Shown here: piece after piece, positions 1-9,810 of the stretch
How positions within the stretch are numbered: position 1 is the stretch's first letter
How the letters are laid out: each line of letters begins with the position of its first letter
Origin: Axinella damicornis
Lineage: Eukaryota > Porifera > Demospongiae > Axinellida > Axinellidae
Length of the DNA: 64,000 nt
NCBI GenBank assembly: GCA_963931865.1
Contig: OZ007508.1
Location: 6,903,716-6,967,715, forward strand
Reading direction: 5' to 3'
Translations under genes and position numbers: made by a program
Notes under the pieces: generated by a model
The model's input: the letters and a program-made list of their open reading frames with translations, nothing else
Told to the model about the DNA's origin: nothing
Database searches by the model: none

Positions 1-930
1 CTGTTAACCTACATTAACCTCTGTTAACCTATGTTAACCTATGTTAACTTCTGTTAACCTCCGTTTACCTCTGTTAACCTCTGTTAACCTATGTTAACCT
101 ATGTTAACCTCTGTCAACCTGTGTTAACCTACGTTAACCTCTGTTAACCTACGTTAACCTATGTTAACCTATGTTAACCTATGTTAACCTCTGTTAACCT
201 ATGTTAACCTATGTTAACCTATTTTAACCTATGTTAACCTCTGTCAACCTGTGTTAACCTACGTTAACCTCTGTTAACCTATGTTAACCTATGTTAACCT
301 ATGTTAACCTATGTTAACCTCTGTCAACCTGTGTTAACCTACGTTAACCTCTGTTAACCTACGTTAACCTTTGTTAACCTATGTTAACCTATGTTAACCT
401 CTGTTAACCTATGTTAACCTATGTTAACCTATGTTAACCTATGTTAACCTATGTTAACCTCTGTCAACCTGTGTTAACCTACGTTAACCTCTGTTAACCT
501 ATGTTAACCTATGTTAACCTATGTTAACCTATGTTAACCTCTGTCAACCTGTGTTAACCTACGTTAACCTCTGTTAACCTACGTTAACCTCTGTTAACCT
601 ATGTTAACCTATGTTAACCTCTGTTAACCTATGTTAACCTATGTTAACCTATGTTAACCTATGTTAACCTCTGTCAACCCACGTTAACCTCTGTTTACCT
701 CTGTTAACCTCTGTTAACCTCTGTCAACCTATGTTAACCTATGTTAACTTCTGTTAACCTCTGTTAACCTATGTTAACCTATGTTAACCTATGTTAACCT
801 ACGTTAACCTCTGGTTAATCTGTATCAACCTAAGTTAACCAATGATAACCTGTATCAACTTCAGTTAACCAATGGTAACCTATATCAACCTCAGTTAACC
901 AATGGTAACCAGTGTTAACCAATGGTAACC
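1..930. repeat. 10-bp minisatellite (NNGTTAACCT)
   Basis: Almost unbroken tandem array of a decamer of form NN-GTTAACCT, with NN mostly CT, AT or AC. It has higher-order blocks about 50-60 bp long, marked by the variant CTGTCAACCTGTGTTAACCT. From about 830 it degrades into a 20-bp period with AATGGTAACC variants. The core GTTAAC is itself palindromic. The array runs off the left edge, so its full length is unknown. It resembles a telomere-like motif only loosely; a subtelomeric position is possible but not shown. Confidence 0.95.
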
Positions 931-1586
931 TGCTAAGTAATCATCCTAGCCAGCTGCCAGCTTTGCGTACAAATCATCCGGCTATGAATGCAACCGACAT
1001 GCTGACATGTTAGTTAACCTTGTTAACCCAGCTAACCAGGTTAACAGTGAAAATAACTGCAATCATTCGCCCCAAATCAAGCCAGGTCTATTTGATTGGC
1101 TCTACCCGCATTCCGGCAGAGCCAACAACATCTTGTTCAGAGTCACCAGACCCTTCTTCCCTCCTCCCTTCCTCCCGCCCCGCCCACTAATTGCCGCGGA
1201 AGGGTCTGGGCCACGCGAGACTAGCTAGCTATAGTCTCGCGGGGTCAGACCCACACGCCGCAAAAAGTACAGTATTTTATTTTACGTAGAGTAAGTGCGT
1301 GGGTGTCCGGACGGTGATGGGGTGTCACGGACATCCCGCTAATTCTTTTGTCCGGACGCTTCGTGAAGAAATTTGCGGATGTCCGGATAACTCCCCCCGT
1401 CCGTACACCCCTACATAGCTACCTATAAATGCTGGCAGGATATAGCGATACTAAGCTAGATAGGCTAGCCAGTTAGCTGTTCAGCGGCTGTGCAAAATGG
1501 CGCTAAGGGTAAGGCAGACTCTGTTAAAATTTAGACTCAGAGCGCCGTCTCCGAAGGAACCAGACGAAAGGAACGCCCGTGAATAG
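931..1586. other. intergenic, no gene seen
   Basis: No supportable coding region. The only structure is a short inverted repeat at about 1,202-1,251, where GGGTCTG...GCGAGACTA is followed by TAGTCTCGC...CAGACCC. It resembles the TAGTCTCG ends of the fold-back elements found later in the window. Confidence 0.6.
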
Positions 1587-1802
1587 TAAGGTAGGGCGGG
1601 GTAATTCGGGCCACTGGGTAATTCGGGCCACTTCAACTTCAGCTCAACGCCTCAACGGTAACTAAAAACGGACAGACTTTAGGCAAACTTCTGGCCATGT
1701 ATATCCAGGGACTCAACCTGCCTACAACTCACTAGAAGCAGGAATCCAATGGATGCTTCTTTCCTGTTGCAACGTTGAAGTGGCCCGAATTACCCCGCCT
1801 TA
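1587..1802. mobile_element. small inverted-repeat element (MITE-like)
   Basis: The left end has GGCGGGGTAATTCGGGCCAC and the right end GTGGCCCGAATTACCCCGCC, an exact inverted match inside a 216-bp segment bounded by TAAGG...CCTTA. Part of the left arm is repeated in tandem (GGGTAATTCGGGCCAC). There is no coding capacity. The class is not recognised. Confidence 0.7.
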
Positions 1803-2045
1803 GCTATAGCTCGACGTCTCTCTGCAGCATCGATCTTCGTGTTGCTACTCGTACATCTGGAACCTGGAGTGCAAAGCACGAAGGTGCCACGAGAGCCCAT
1901 CCTGACAACTGAAAAATGAAAGTACAAATTTTTCCGCGCTCTGAAGTTGTTTTTTTTTTTCACGCTTCGCGCGGTCTGATCGGCACTACGCGCCTCCGTA
2001 CCTCTCACTGTGCCCGGGCAACTTCACTATCCTGGCTACGCCACT
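1803..2045. mobile_element. 3' end of a CAGTGGCGTAGCCA (hAT-like) element, truncated
   Basis: Ends with TGGCTACGCCACTG, the reverse complement of the CAGTGGCGTAGCCA terminus that bounds two complete elements later (30,790-33,431 and 42,959-43,230). The interior (CTCTCTGCAGCATCGATC, GTGCCCGGGCAACTTCA) matches the 42,959 element. The matching left terminus is missing next to the element at 1,587-1,802. Confidence 0.6.
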
Positions 2046-2063
2046 GCCCGCACGGAAGGGAGG

Positions 2064-2207
2064 GTCTGGCAATTATCAATTTGTTTTTGACACGCAGAAG
2101 ACTTCTGCGCTTTAGGAACGCAATCAAGGCTGCGGTAGCGCTTCGCGGATTCAATTTTTAAATTAGTCTTCTGGGTGTCAAAAACAAATTGGTAATTGCA
2201 ACTGGAC
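2064..2207. repeat. inverted repeat, about 40-bp arms
   Basis: The left arm (2,064-2,104) contains CAATTTGTTTTTGACACGCA. The right arm (2,165-2,207) is its near-perfect reverse complement. The 60-bp spacer has GC-rich CGCTTCGCGG. Probably a small fold-back transposon; there is no ORF. Confidence 0.65.
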
Positions 2208-2225
2208 CGGTGTCAAGTGAAAATA

Positions 2226-2360
2226 GGCATCCCCGAAAATGGGCATCCCGGATGCCCATTTTCACGCAAATATAGGCATCCCAATGCCCATATTTACGTG
2301 AATACAGGCATCCTGATGCCCATATTTACAGTGAATATGGGCATCCCGCTGTGAAAATAG
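2226..2360. repeat. cluster of short palindromes around GGGCATCC
   Basis: Several overlapping hairpins share GGCATCC/GGATGCC. The cleanest is at 2,235-2,263, where GAAAATGGGCATCC is followed by GGATGCCCATTTTC. Further copies around CCAATGCCCATATTTACG extend to about 2,360. No coding function is seen. Confidence 0.6.
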
Positions 2361-2713
2361 GTGTCTGGTGCTCCTTGTGGGCTTCCCTTTGAAGCGTGAA
2401 AAATCCAGCAAACGCGCAATTTGTGAATATGCCTTAGTTTGCTCCACACACATTCCAGTGGAGATATGTGGCTGGCAAACCCATTTACCAGACAATACTG
2501 GTCTGGGAAACTGTCATTACATAGCTATGTCAGGACTATGAATACTCATACACACGGCTCATTGCATGGTCCTCGTGCGAATTTGCTATCCTTGGGAGGT
2601 TCGGTGTGAGTTTAAAGGGTGGGTCAAGGGGAGGTGGGAATTTTCACCCAAAGGGTGAGAGCAGCATTGTCGTGTCTGGGCTTGGATGGGCTACTGTATA
2701 AATGGACCTATAG

Positions 2714-5357
2714 CAGGGGCGGCAGCGGCATAGAAAGGGTGGTACGGCCCACAATCGTAGCACACCGCCGAAGGCGGTGCCCGGAGGCGCTCTCTGTGTT
2801 CGCAGAGGCGCGAAGCACCGATCTGTCAGCGCGAAGCGCGGAAACATTTTTTCGCATGTATTTTTAGCGATGAGGAAGCGCTCTCGTAGCATCCAAACGG
2901 CCGTTTTGGGAAAGAAAAGACCTTGGCTGGTGTGGAGTACCCAGAACTAGGACGAGAAACAGATGCCATTGCCGAGTCTGTGTTATTAATTATCTGGTCG
3001 GCTCGAAAAGTGGTCCGGCCAAAGCCGGACCAGCCGGACCGGGCGAATTTTTTTTTTGGACGTACCTTCGACTTAGTCTCTGGCAGATTCACCAACTACG
3101 CATGCGCAGATTAGTACGACACACCCCCATAAGCACGATGGTGGGGCCACACAGGACTATCCTGAGAAGGAAAGCTGAAGAAGGAACGCTGAACAACTGC
3201 TGATAAAGCTGTAAACAGAAGCGATGAAGCTGTCACGAGGTACAGAGATGGATAATATTATAATATTATTACATGGATTGAGTATGATTTCCCGCCATTT
3301 CTGTTCCAAAGTACAACTGTACTGACATTTTTCAGGGTTCAAATCACTCTATCGACTTCCTTCCTGGTAGTTGAGTCCGGTAGATAAGTCTGCATTCGCT
3401 GATATTCTCAATGCTGCATATTACGTATTATGCTCAGTATACAATGTAGTTGAAGTATAGTCTCGGTCACCACACTCGCGCACAGTGGAGGAGTCTGGTC
3501 GACTGCCCATATACGACTTGTTCTGAGGTGGCCGATAGGTAGCTGCGAACCACATGTACGGTGTTTTTTTCCAAGGCGTTAAGTACATTACCCGCAAGCA
3601 GATTACTAACGTATAGAGAAGTGCTGTGGTTTGCACCTGTTTAGTGTCAGAACAAGTCGTATGTCGTCGACCAAACAACTCTACCGTGAGCGAGAGTCTG
3701 GTACCAGACTAAGCTAAGTGCAAGTCTGCACTGTATATATTTGGGATGCATTATTTGAAAGTGCAGAGCAGCCATCTCACCGCTTCTCCCATGGTGAACT
3801 TGAATGGTAGAGTAAACGAAATTACAGTGTATGTGATCTTGTGACTCTTGTCACACTGCCACTCCCTCTAGTCGGTGCTAAAGCATCCCACCTATAGCTA
3901 ATAGGGTGATGGCGAATCCACATGCACAGTTGTGCATGCCTCAGGGATATCGATATACTGTGCAAATGTACACAACCTACATGGGACACCCCTTTCAGAA
4001 CGTTATACTCCATTCTAGCTGATTCATTTTCTCATGAATTTCGTCTTTACACAGATGCTCGGGTGCACTAAGGGCAGTCTTGAAGAGTCTGCGTGAAGCG
4101 GAGGAGATTACGGAAATATGTAATTAGTCCACGGAAGCGACCTCGTTAACTTGCGATGTGAGGCAGCTCTTTGAGCACTTGTTTTGTGATCCAGAGATGA
4201 AGCTGTGACGATGTAAATAGTTCCTCGGTACCTACAGTGGTAGGGTAGTTGAGTGTAGGTGAAGGCAGTCTTTGCCCGCTTTGGGCCTTGTTCCAGGATT
4301 CTGAAATCTGTCGTCAGTGCTATGTAAACCATGTAGGTACTTAACTATTTGCGATTAGGCGGAATTCTATTCGCTCCGGTGAGAGGGCTTAACTCTGCCC
4401 GATGGATGGACCGAAGGTCAAACTTGTAGATTCCCACTCCGGAGAGTCTCCAACAACGCGTCCTCGGAAGAAAGGAGGAGAAATCCGCTGATTTGACATG
4501 ATTTGAGGTAGCCAAAATCGGTCGATTTTGCCCGTGCAGCCGCACCAAGAGGTAGAACCGTTGTCCGGGGCAGGATTCAGCAAATACATGTTCTTGTTAA
4601 CTTCTGTACCAAGAATGAAGGCTGTCCTCCTGCTACTAGAATTCCGCCTAAAGCGTTTTAGATTGCTGAAGGTGATGAAGTGGGCGTGAGCGTGGCCACG
4701 CCCAGTGAGTGCCAGGGGGCGGAGCTTTTGCTTTTTTTGTGACAAAAGGAGCTACACTTTCAAGTAGTAGTGCTGTAGTTGGTGAATATTCTTTAGTATT
4801 TCAGGTATATAGCATCAAAATCACAAGAAGATAGTGCTGTTCATGTATACAGACAGCCCTTAATGTACTGGAGTGGCTTGTTGACTGGCACCAATCTACT
4901 AGCTACCTGGAGTACGACGTAAAGCAGCAAGCAGCGTTTTGGCCAGTGTGGGTGGCTGAAGAAATTGAAGATGCATACAGGACTGTTTGCAAACACTAAT
5001 ATGATTTTGATTGAGCCCATCATGTGTACATGAGCATGGTAGTAGCTGTAGCTATACGGATGCAGTACAAAAAACTGAATAGACAAATGAATGGCTAAGG
5101 TAGTTGAGGGGTTCCAAGTTTAGTTTGGGGTCCAGGCCAAGTTCATGGGGACTCAGCAAACACCAGCTCCTTCTGTCTCTGCTACCAAAAACTCATCCGC
5201 TCCAAGCTCCATTGTGCTGCACGTTCAATGCAAATTTGTGGGTGTGGTTAGGGTTGGGTTACGGTTTAGCGCATGCGTAGTTGATGGATCTGCCAGAGAC
5301 TAAGTCGAAAGTACGTCCAAACAAAAAAATTCGCCCGGACCGGCGGCGCCGCCACTG
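2714..5357. mobile_element. decayed 2.6-kb DNA-transposon-like segment
   Basis: A 74-bp inverted repeat links 3,034-3,107 (CCGGACCGGGCGAATTT...) to 5,270-5,343 (...ATTCGCCCGGACCGG). Just outside, the left end reads CAGGGGCGGCAGCGG and the right end GGCGCCGCCACTG, as expected for a CAGNGGCGG-type terminal inverted repeat. Flanks (ACCTATAG and TATAATAG) share only part of a possible 8-bp duplication, so the boundaries are tentative. Only short, unconvincing ORFs lie inside; a transposase could not be recognised. Confidence 0.4.
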
Positions 5358-5701
5358 TATAATAGACAACGATTCCCTCACCTTGTTCAAGGCCAAGTCT
5401 TTCAACTATCTAGCTAGCTAGAAATTCCAGGTTTGTATTATGATGTAATCGTATACCATTATGCATAGCTACAAAGCTATACTGGAAACAAAGTTTGTTG
5501 CCTCAATTTGGTGTGCATGCTTCACACTCGTAACAAATACCATGGCAACAAGTTATATTTTCCAGTGATGCTTTAACTTATATAGTATACTTGTGTGAGA
5601 CTCAATGATTGCAATTATAAATGGTTGGGTGCAAGCAATTACTTAGGACACACCTTTACTTTGAGATTGTGAGTTATTAGTCGTTCTAGTACATACACTC
5701 C

Positions 5702-5808
5702 ATTCTCATTAGGGAGTTTGGAATCGGAATATGGAAGAGACTACAGTACAAGGAAATGCTGTACTGTAGTCTCTTCCATATTCCGATTCCAAACTCCCTA
5801 ATGAGAAT
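5702..5808. repeat. perfect 49-bp palindrome with 9-nt loop
   Basis: The left arm 5,702-5,750 is the exact reverse complement of 5,760-5,808, with AGGAAATGC between. Read on the minus strand, the 5,760-5,808 arm is coding sequence of the pseudogene (LIREFGIGIWKRL), and the other arm replaces what should follow. This fits a template-switch or fold-back event during replication. Confidence 0.95.
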
Positions 5809-6529
5809 CATGCTCAACGCAGACTGATCATAACGGTGGCATCCAATGACTATGTAGATGCCATTGCCTTCCTTTTTCTGGAGTTCCATGTTGCAAGGAG
5901 TTGTTGAGTCCATTTGCAAGGAGCATTTGATGATCCATTAGGAGCAATGCACTCCTTGTGAACCGCACAATCTACCCATGGTCTGATCAGCTTTGTTTTG
6001 CAGTTTCATTGACCCAAATTGCCCACACTGCTGCCTGAAAATGCCCAAATTTGTTCAATTCTTTCCTTGGTAAGGTGATCTTCAAGTATCGAAGCATTCC
6101 ATCATGTGTTAATGACACGATAGGCAGGCTCCACAAAATTCCTGGAACAAGTGGAAATTTCAGCATAAGCGGGATCATGATGTCAATAGAAGGCTTCAGC
6201 ATTCTCATACTAGCATCACCATAAAAGATAACTTCATATCCGGCTTGTGAAAGCTCTCCTATGATTATTGGCTTCCAATTAAGAATAGCAACCAAGTCTC
6301 TGCACAAATTCAGGATACCGCTCAAATGGGAATGACTGCACATGGACATTGCAAGAAGTAGTTTTTTTTTCTTTTTTTTCTTTTTTCTATAATAATTCAT
6401 GCCAATGCAAAGGATGCATAATAGCCTTCTAGGCTAATACAGGTATGTACCCTAACTAACTAACTAACTACAAGAACAAAGGTGCAATATTTAACTTAAA
6501 TGTGTGAGGTGAAGGTGCAGTAAGTGCAT

Positions 6530-6552
6530 CGGGGGGGGGGGGGGGGGGGGGG
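6530..6552. repeat. homopolymer G run
   Basis: An uninterrupted run of about 22 G on the plus strand (C on the coding strand of the pseudogene), just after the codons for ITYP. It probably destroyed an exon end or splice donor. Confidence 0.9.
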
Positions 6553-7198
6553 TAGGTGATTCCATATGGAAACAGTACTTGGAACAAATGATGCTTGGTT
6601 AAGTTCTTAATTTGTTTGTTTTCAAGACCTAAGTCATAAATGATGATGTTTATGTCAGCGTAGAAGCGTTGAACCGATGCTATCATGTCCTGTGCTTCAT
6701 CGAAGTGATTTGATGAAATGGCTCCAGCCACTGCTATTTTACAGTTCATGAGATCAGTACACGTACTCGAGGGATGAACTAAGTATTTTCAGAATCGTTA
6801 TCATGAAGTCTGAAAGTCCTGTTGTTTGTACCATTGCCAAAAGGTGCACATTTCAACAGATCTGGTAACCCAAACCGACACGCATCGAAAATACTGCAAC
6901 AAGGATTATTGGAGTTCACATTATCACGGATAGACAAGGTACCATTTTTACCTCCTGCACCTGCACTGAAGAAACAGGTACCGTTGGCGCCGGCTTTCTC
7001 GTCTGCGCTTTGCAAACGTTGATGTGGTACTACTGTAATCCTCTGGAACAATTCAGCTGAGTGTTGCTGTTCATCTGGTCGTTGTTTTGCTGGGCGCGGA
7101 GGTCCAACAAAGTTCTGCCTGACGATTGAGAAACAGCAGAGCGTTAGCGTTATGACTACTGCAACAACACCTAATATCAAGGGTCTTTGCTTCGCCAC

Positions 7199-7412
7199 GC
7201 CTGTCGTCCGTATGGCACGCCGTCCGTAACAAAAACCAAATCCTTATACTCCGGCGTATTTCCCCGGGGTTATAAGAACGCGCCCTTATAGTCAAGTCAA
7301 AGTGTAATTGATACCCCGGTAACGGGAGGCATACAATGCCGCGTACAAATATAGTACAAAGACGTGTACACACAAAACTGTACGAAGTAGCAAACAATAA
7401 ACAGTGGCAGAG
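7199..7412. other. upstream region of the pseudogene, no gene seen
   Basis: This stretch separates the start of the glycosyltransferase-like pseudogene from the stop of the retrotransposon ORF. No promoter motif was convincing. Confidence 0.4.
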
Positions 7413-9371
7413 TTAACATAGGAGTTCACGGCCAGTGGACAGTACCACTTCAAAACTCTCAGGATCTGACAAACTGGAGATGACAGAGTCCACCAGGTCT
7501 TTAGGAGATGCGCAGTTTGTTAAGTTGAGGTGGGTGGACAGAAGATGATCACAGAGAGGGGTATCCCGAGGTACAACGAATGAGCAGTTGTCGATGGGGC
7601 ATGCACGGTCAGAGAATACAGATTTGCTCAGGATGTTTAAGATGGCAAGGGAGGCCTTTGTCCCTTCAGGGCCATGTTCTAGAGCGTTATCCCAGAATCT
7701 CATCCAGCTGCCTCCGTTTGCCACTTTCAGAACATACTCCAGGGAGACATGTTGCTCAGACATGTTGAGAGTTCGGGTGTAGTCTGCGGTGATTATCTGT
7801 CTCTTCAGATCTCTAATAGAGGTAGAAGGATCAACAAGAAGTGTCTCAGTGAAATTTAAGCCGAGAGTCTGGTCTAGAAGACGGCATTGTTTGATTAGGC
7901 TGATAGAGTCAATGTCAGATGCAGCGAGTGTGTGGAAGACTTGTGAGCTCAGAGACTCGTCAGAGTCATCATTTAGTATGGCGTGAAGAAAGGATAGCTT
8001 ACTGCACAGCAGTCTTGCAGTGACCGAGGGCCATTTCAGAGCTAGGAGGGGAACATAGTTGGAAGTGTACCTTGATAGACTTAGGATACGTTTCCCTATT
8101 TCTGCCTGGAAGGACTCCAGCTTTGAGAGAAGAGTTGAGTTGAGAATCCATGATTCAGAACCATACATGAGTACGGGAAATACACAACTCTCCACAATGC
8201 TCCTAGATGAAACTGGGTTCAGGAGGCCATGGAATGCTCCAAGCTGGCCATTTGCAAAAAAGGCACCCCTGGCCTTGTTGAGTCTTTCGTCTACTGATTG
8301 TTTGCTGGAGGGGGCAGAGTTCCACCAAACTCCAAGACATTTGGTGGACTGGTTAAGTGGTAGCAGACCACTACGGAGGGAGGGGCTGAGGGAGGAGGAT
8401 TTGCCTCCAGACATGATGAGAGCACACTTTTCAGTGGAGATCAGCAGACCTTTACAGTCAGCAAAAGAGCGCACTGCAGTGGATTGTAGAGCTGAGTCGT
8501 GGGGGCTGGAAGCAAGGGTTCTGATGTCATCAGCATGGGCAAAAGCACCCAAGAAGAGCCCATTGATACTCAGTCCCAAGGATTGACTCTTCAGGGTGGA
8601 CAGCAGGGGGTCAACGACAAGGTTGAAAAGGGTGGGTGACAGGACAGAGCCTTGCCTGATGCCACGTTCGATGTTGAAGGGAGTAGACAGGAGGTTGCCT
8701 AGTCTCACTCTGCTGGTGGTATTACAATACCAGTCATTTAGTAGACGCCAACACTTGCCTCTCACTCCCACATTGAATACTTGGTCGAGAAGCACACAAA
8801 ATTCAACGGTATCAAAAGCACATGTCAGATCAAAGAAGGAGGAGTAAACAACGTCACCTTCACTTCTGAAAACTCTCTCTGTTTCTAGAGAGGCGAAGAT
8901 GGAGTCTCTGCAAGATGCTCCTGATCTGTAGGCTGTTTGAGTGGGCTGTGGGACACTGTGCTCTTCAAGAACAGGTTTGATCCTTTCTAGGAGAGTGATC
9001 TCCAGAACCTTCGCAAACACAGAGGTAAGTGTGATGCCCCTGTAGCTCTTCATTATGAGAGGATCCTTCCCTTTGCCCTTGTGAATGGGGATGATGATTC
9101 CTTGCTTGAAGGTCTGGGGAATACGCTCTAGACGGCAGATGTGGTTGCAAATTCGGCAGAGCCAATTCTTGAAGATGGGGCCGGAATACTTGATATGCTC
9201 AGGAGACACATTATCGGGACCTCCTGCTCGGTTTCTCTTGAGGCGTCGAATAGCATACTCAATCTCCTCCACTGAGAAGTCGATGTCGGCCGCTGTACCG
9301 CAGCGAAATGCCCCTATGGGCCACCGTATGTTTCTCTTTTGACAGAGGCTGGTCGTGTGGAAGTCCTTCAT
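7413..9371 (-). CDS. non-LTR retrotransposon reverse transcriptase (652 aa)
   Basis: Open for 652 codons. The reverse transcriptase domain starts with KRNRAGGPDNVSPEHI (about residue 45) and continues with IPIHKGKG, SYRGITLTS, FFDLTCAFDTV (first catalytic Asp) and GIRQGSVLSPTLFN. The catalytic box AFAHADDI lies at about residues 277-284, with His in place of the usual Tyr or Phe before ADD. After the thumb region (MYGSESWILN) the C-terminus carries a classical zinc finger C-x4-C-x12-H-x4-H (C591, C596, H609, H614). An upstream piece in another frame (9,477-9,259, ARKNERLMDIADVL) looks like part of the same element displaced by a frameshift. No endonuclease domain is seen, so the copy is 5' truncated at about 9,560. 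There is no clear poly-A tail. It catalyses target-primed reverse transcription of its own RNA; whether this copy is active is unknown. Confidence 0.9.
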   Translation of the reverse strand: MKDFHTTSLCQKRNIRWPIGAFRCGTAADIDFSVEEIEYAIRRLKRNRAGGPDNVSPEHIKYSGPIFKNWLCRICNHICRLERIPQTFKQGIIIPIHKGKGKDPLIMKSYRGITLTSVFAKVLEITLLERIKPVLEEHSVPQPTQTAYRSGASCRDSIFASLETERVFRSEGDVVYSSFFDLTCAFDTVEFCVLLDQVFNVGVRGKCWRLLNDWYCNTTSRVRLGNLLSTPFNIERGIRQGSVLSPTLFNLVVDPLLSTLKSQSLGLSINGLFLGAFAHADDIRTLASSPHDSALQSTAVRSFADCKGLLISTEKCALIMSGGKSSSLSPSLRSGLLPLNQSTKCLGVWWNSAPSSKQSVDERLNKARGAFFANGQLGAFHGLLNPVSSRSIVESCVFPVLMYGSESWILNSTLLSKLESFQAEIGKRILSLSRYTSNYVPLLALKWPSVTARLLCSKLSFLHAILNDDSDESLSSQVFHTLAASDIDSISLIKQCRLLDQTLGLNFTETLLVDPSTSIRDLKRQIITADYTRTLNMSEQHVSLEYVLKVANGGSWMRFWDNALEHGPEGTKASLAILNILSKSVFSDRACPIDNCSFVVPRDTPLCDHLLSTHLNLTNCASPKDLVDSVISSLSDPESFEVVLSTGRELLC

Positions 9372-9560
9372 CCGTCACCTCAGTACACAAGTGGTGCAAC
9401 TGGTGACCTTCTTGCAGTTGTTTCTCCATGCACAATACATCCGCAATGTCCATCAACCTCTCATTTTTGCGCGCCAACGCTTGCTTAACCCAGTAGCTAT
9501 CAAGAAGGGCTGTACCAAAATTACTTTTTCATCTGTCATTTTGTTTGTCTGTTTGTTTCT
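9372..9560 (-). pseudogene. frameshifted 5' remnant of the retrotransposon
   Basis: A second frame is open on the minus strand from about 9,490 and overlaps the start of the reverse transcriptase ORF. It has an ordinary protein-like composition (ERLMDIADVLCMEKQLQEGH). This is the expected linker position between endonuclease and reverse transcriptase. The true 5' edge of the element is not visible. Confidence 0.4.
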
Positions 9561-9750
9561 GTTGTGTTCGTGCCACCGTTTTTTTATAAGCAAGGGACAA
9601 GCAACAAACAAACAAGGAAATTACTGGCTATGAATAAAACAAACCAGCTCGCGCTCGGCGATCGGGCTTCCGGGAATTTAATTGCAGCGCAGGGTCACTT
9701 CCTGGCGTTTTTGTCTCGGCACCGAAGTGCCGAGACACAGTGCTGGATGC

Positions 9751-9810
9751 GTAGGTACGTGGTACGTACGTACGTGGTACGTACGTGGTACGTACGTGGT
9801 ACGTACGTCG
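9751..9810. repeat. GTACGTACGTG tandem repeat
   Basis: Four or more units of GTACGTACGTG or GGTACGTAC. The self-complementary ACGT core makes the array cruciform-prone. Confidence 0.9.

Larger units (their letters stand above)
5686..7198 (-). pseudogene. glycosyltransferase-like (DUF1647-type) pseudogene
   Basis: Reading on the minus strand, the first exon (from ATG 7,198) encodes a short cytoplasmic tail, one membrane anchor (LILGVVAVVITLTLCCFSIV) and a Cys/Asn-rich stem. A 53-bp intron (6,831-6,779, GT-AG, phase 1) leads to an exon with AVAGAISSNHFDEAQDMI and IIIYDLGLENKQ. Another exon (from 6,299) has ILNWKPIIIGEL, VIFYGDASMR and PIVSLTHDGML. These motifs suggest the Golgi-type family I know as DUF1647; this is from memory. 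It looks dead: a run of C interrupts the coding sequence near 6,550, the frame shifts near 6,000 (before IRPWVDCAVHKEC) and again near 5,915, and the 3' end is a fold-back copy of its own coding sequence (see 5,702-5,808). Assembly errors could explain some frameshifts but not the fold-back. The expected remaining C-terminus is absent downstream. Confidence 0.5.

Noticed and set aside
8059..8586. 175-aa plus-strand ORF
   Set aside because: Shadow of the minus-strand reverse transcriptase; no domain.
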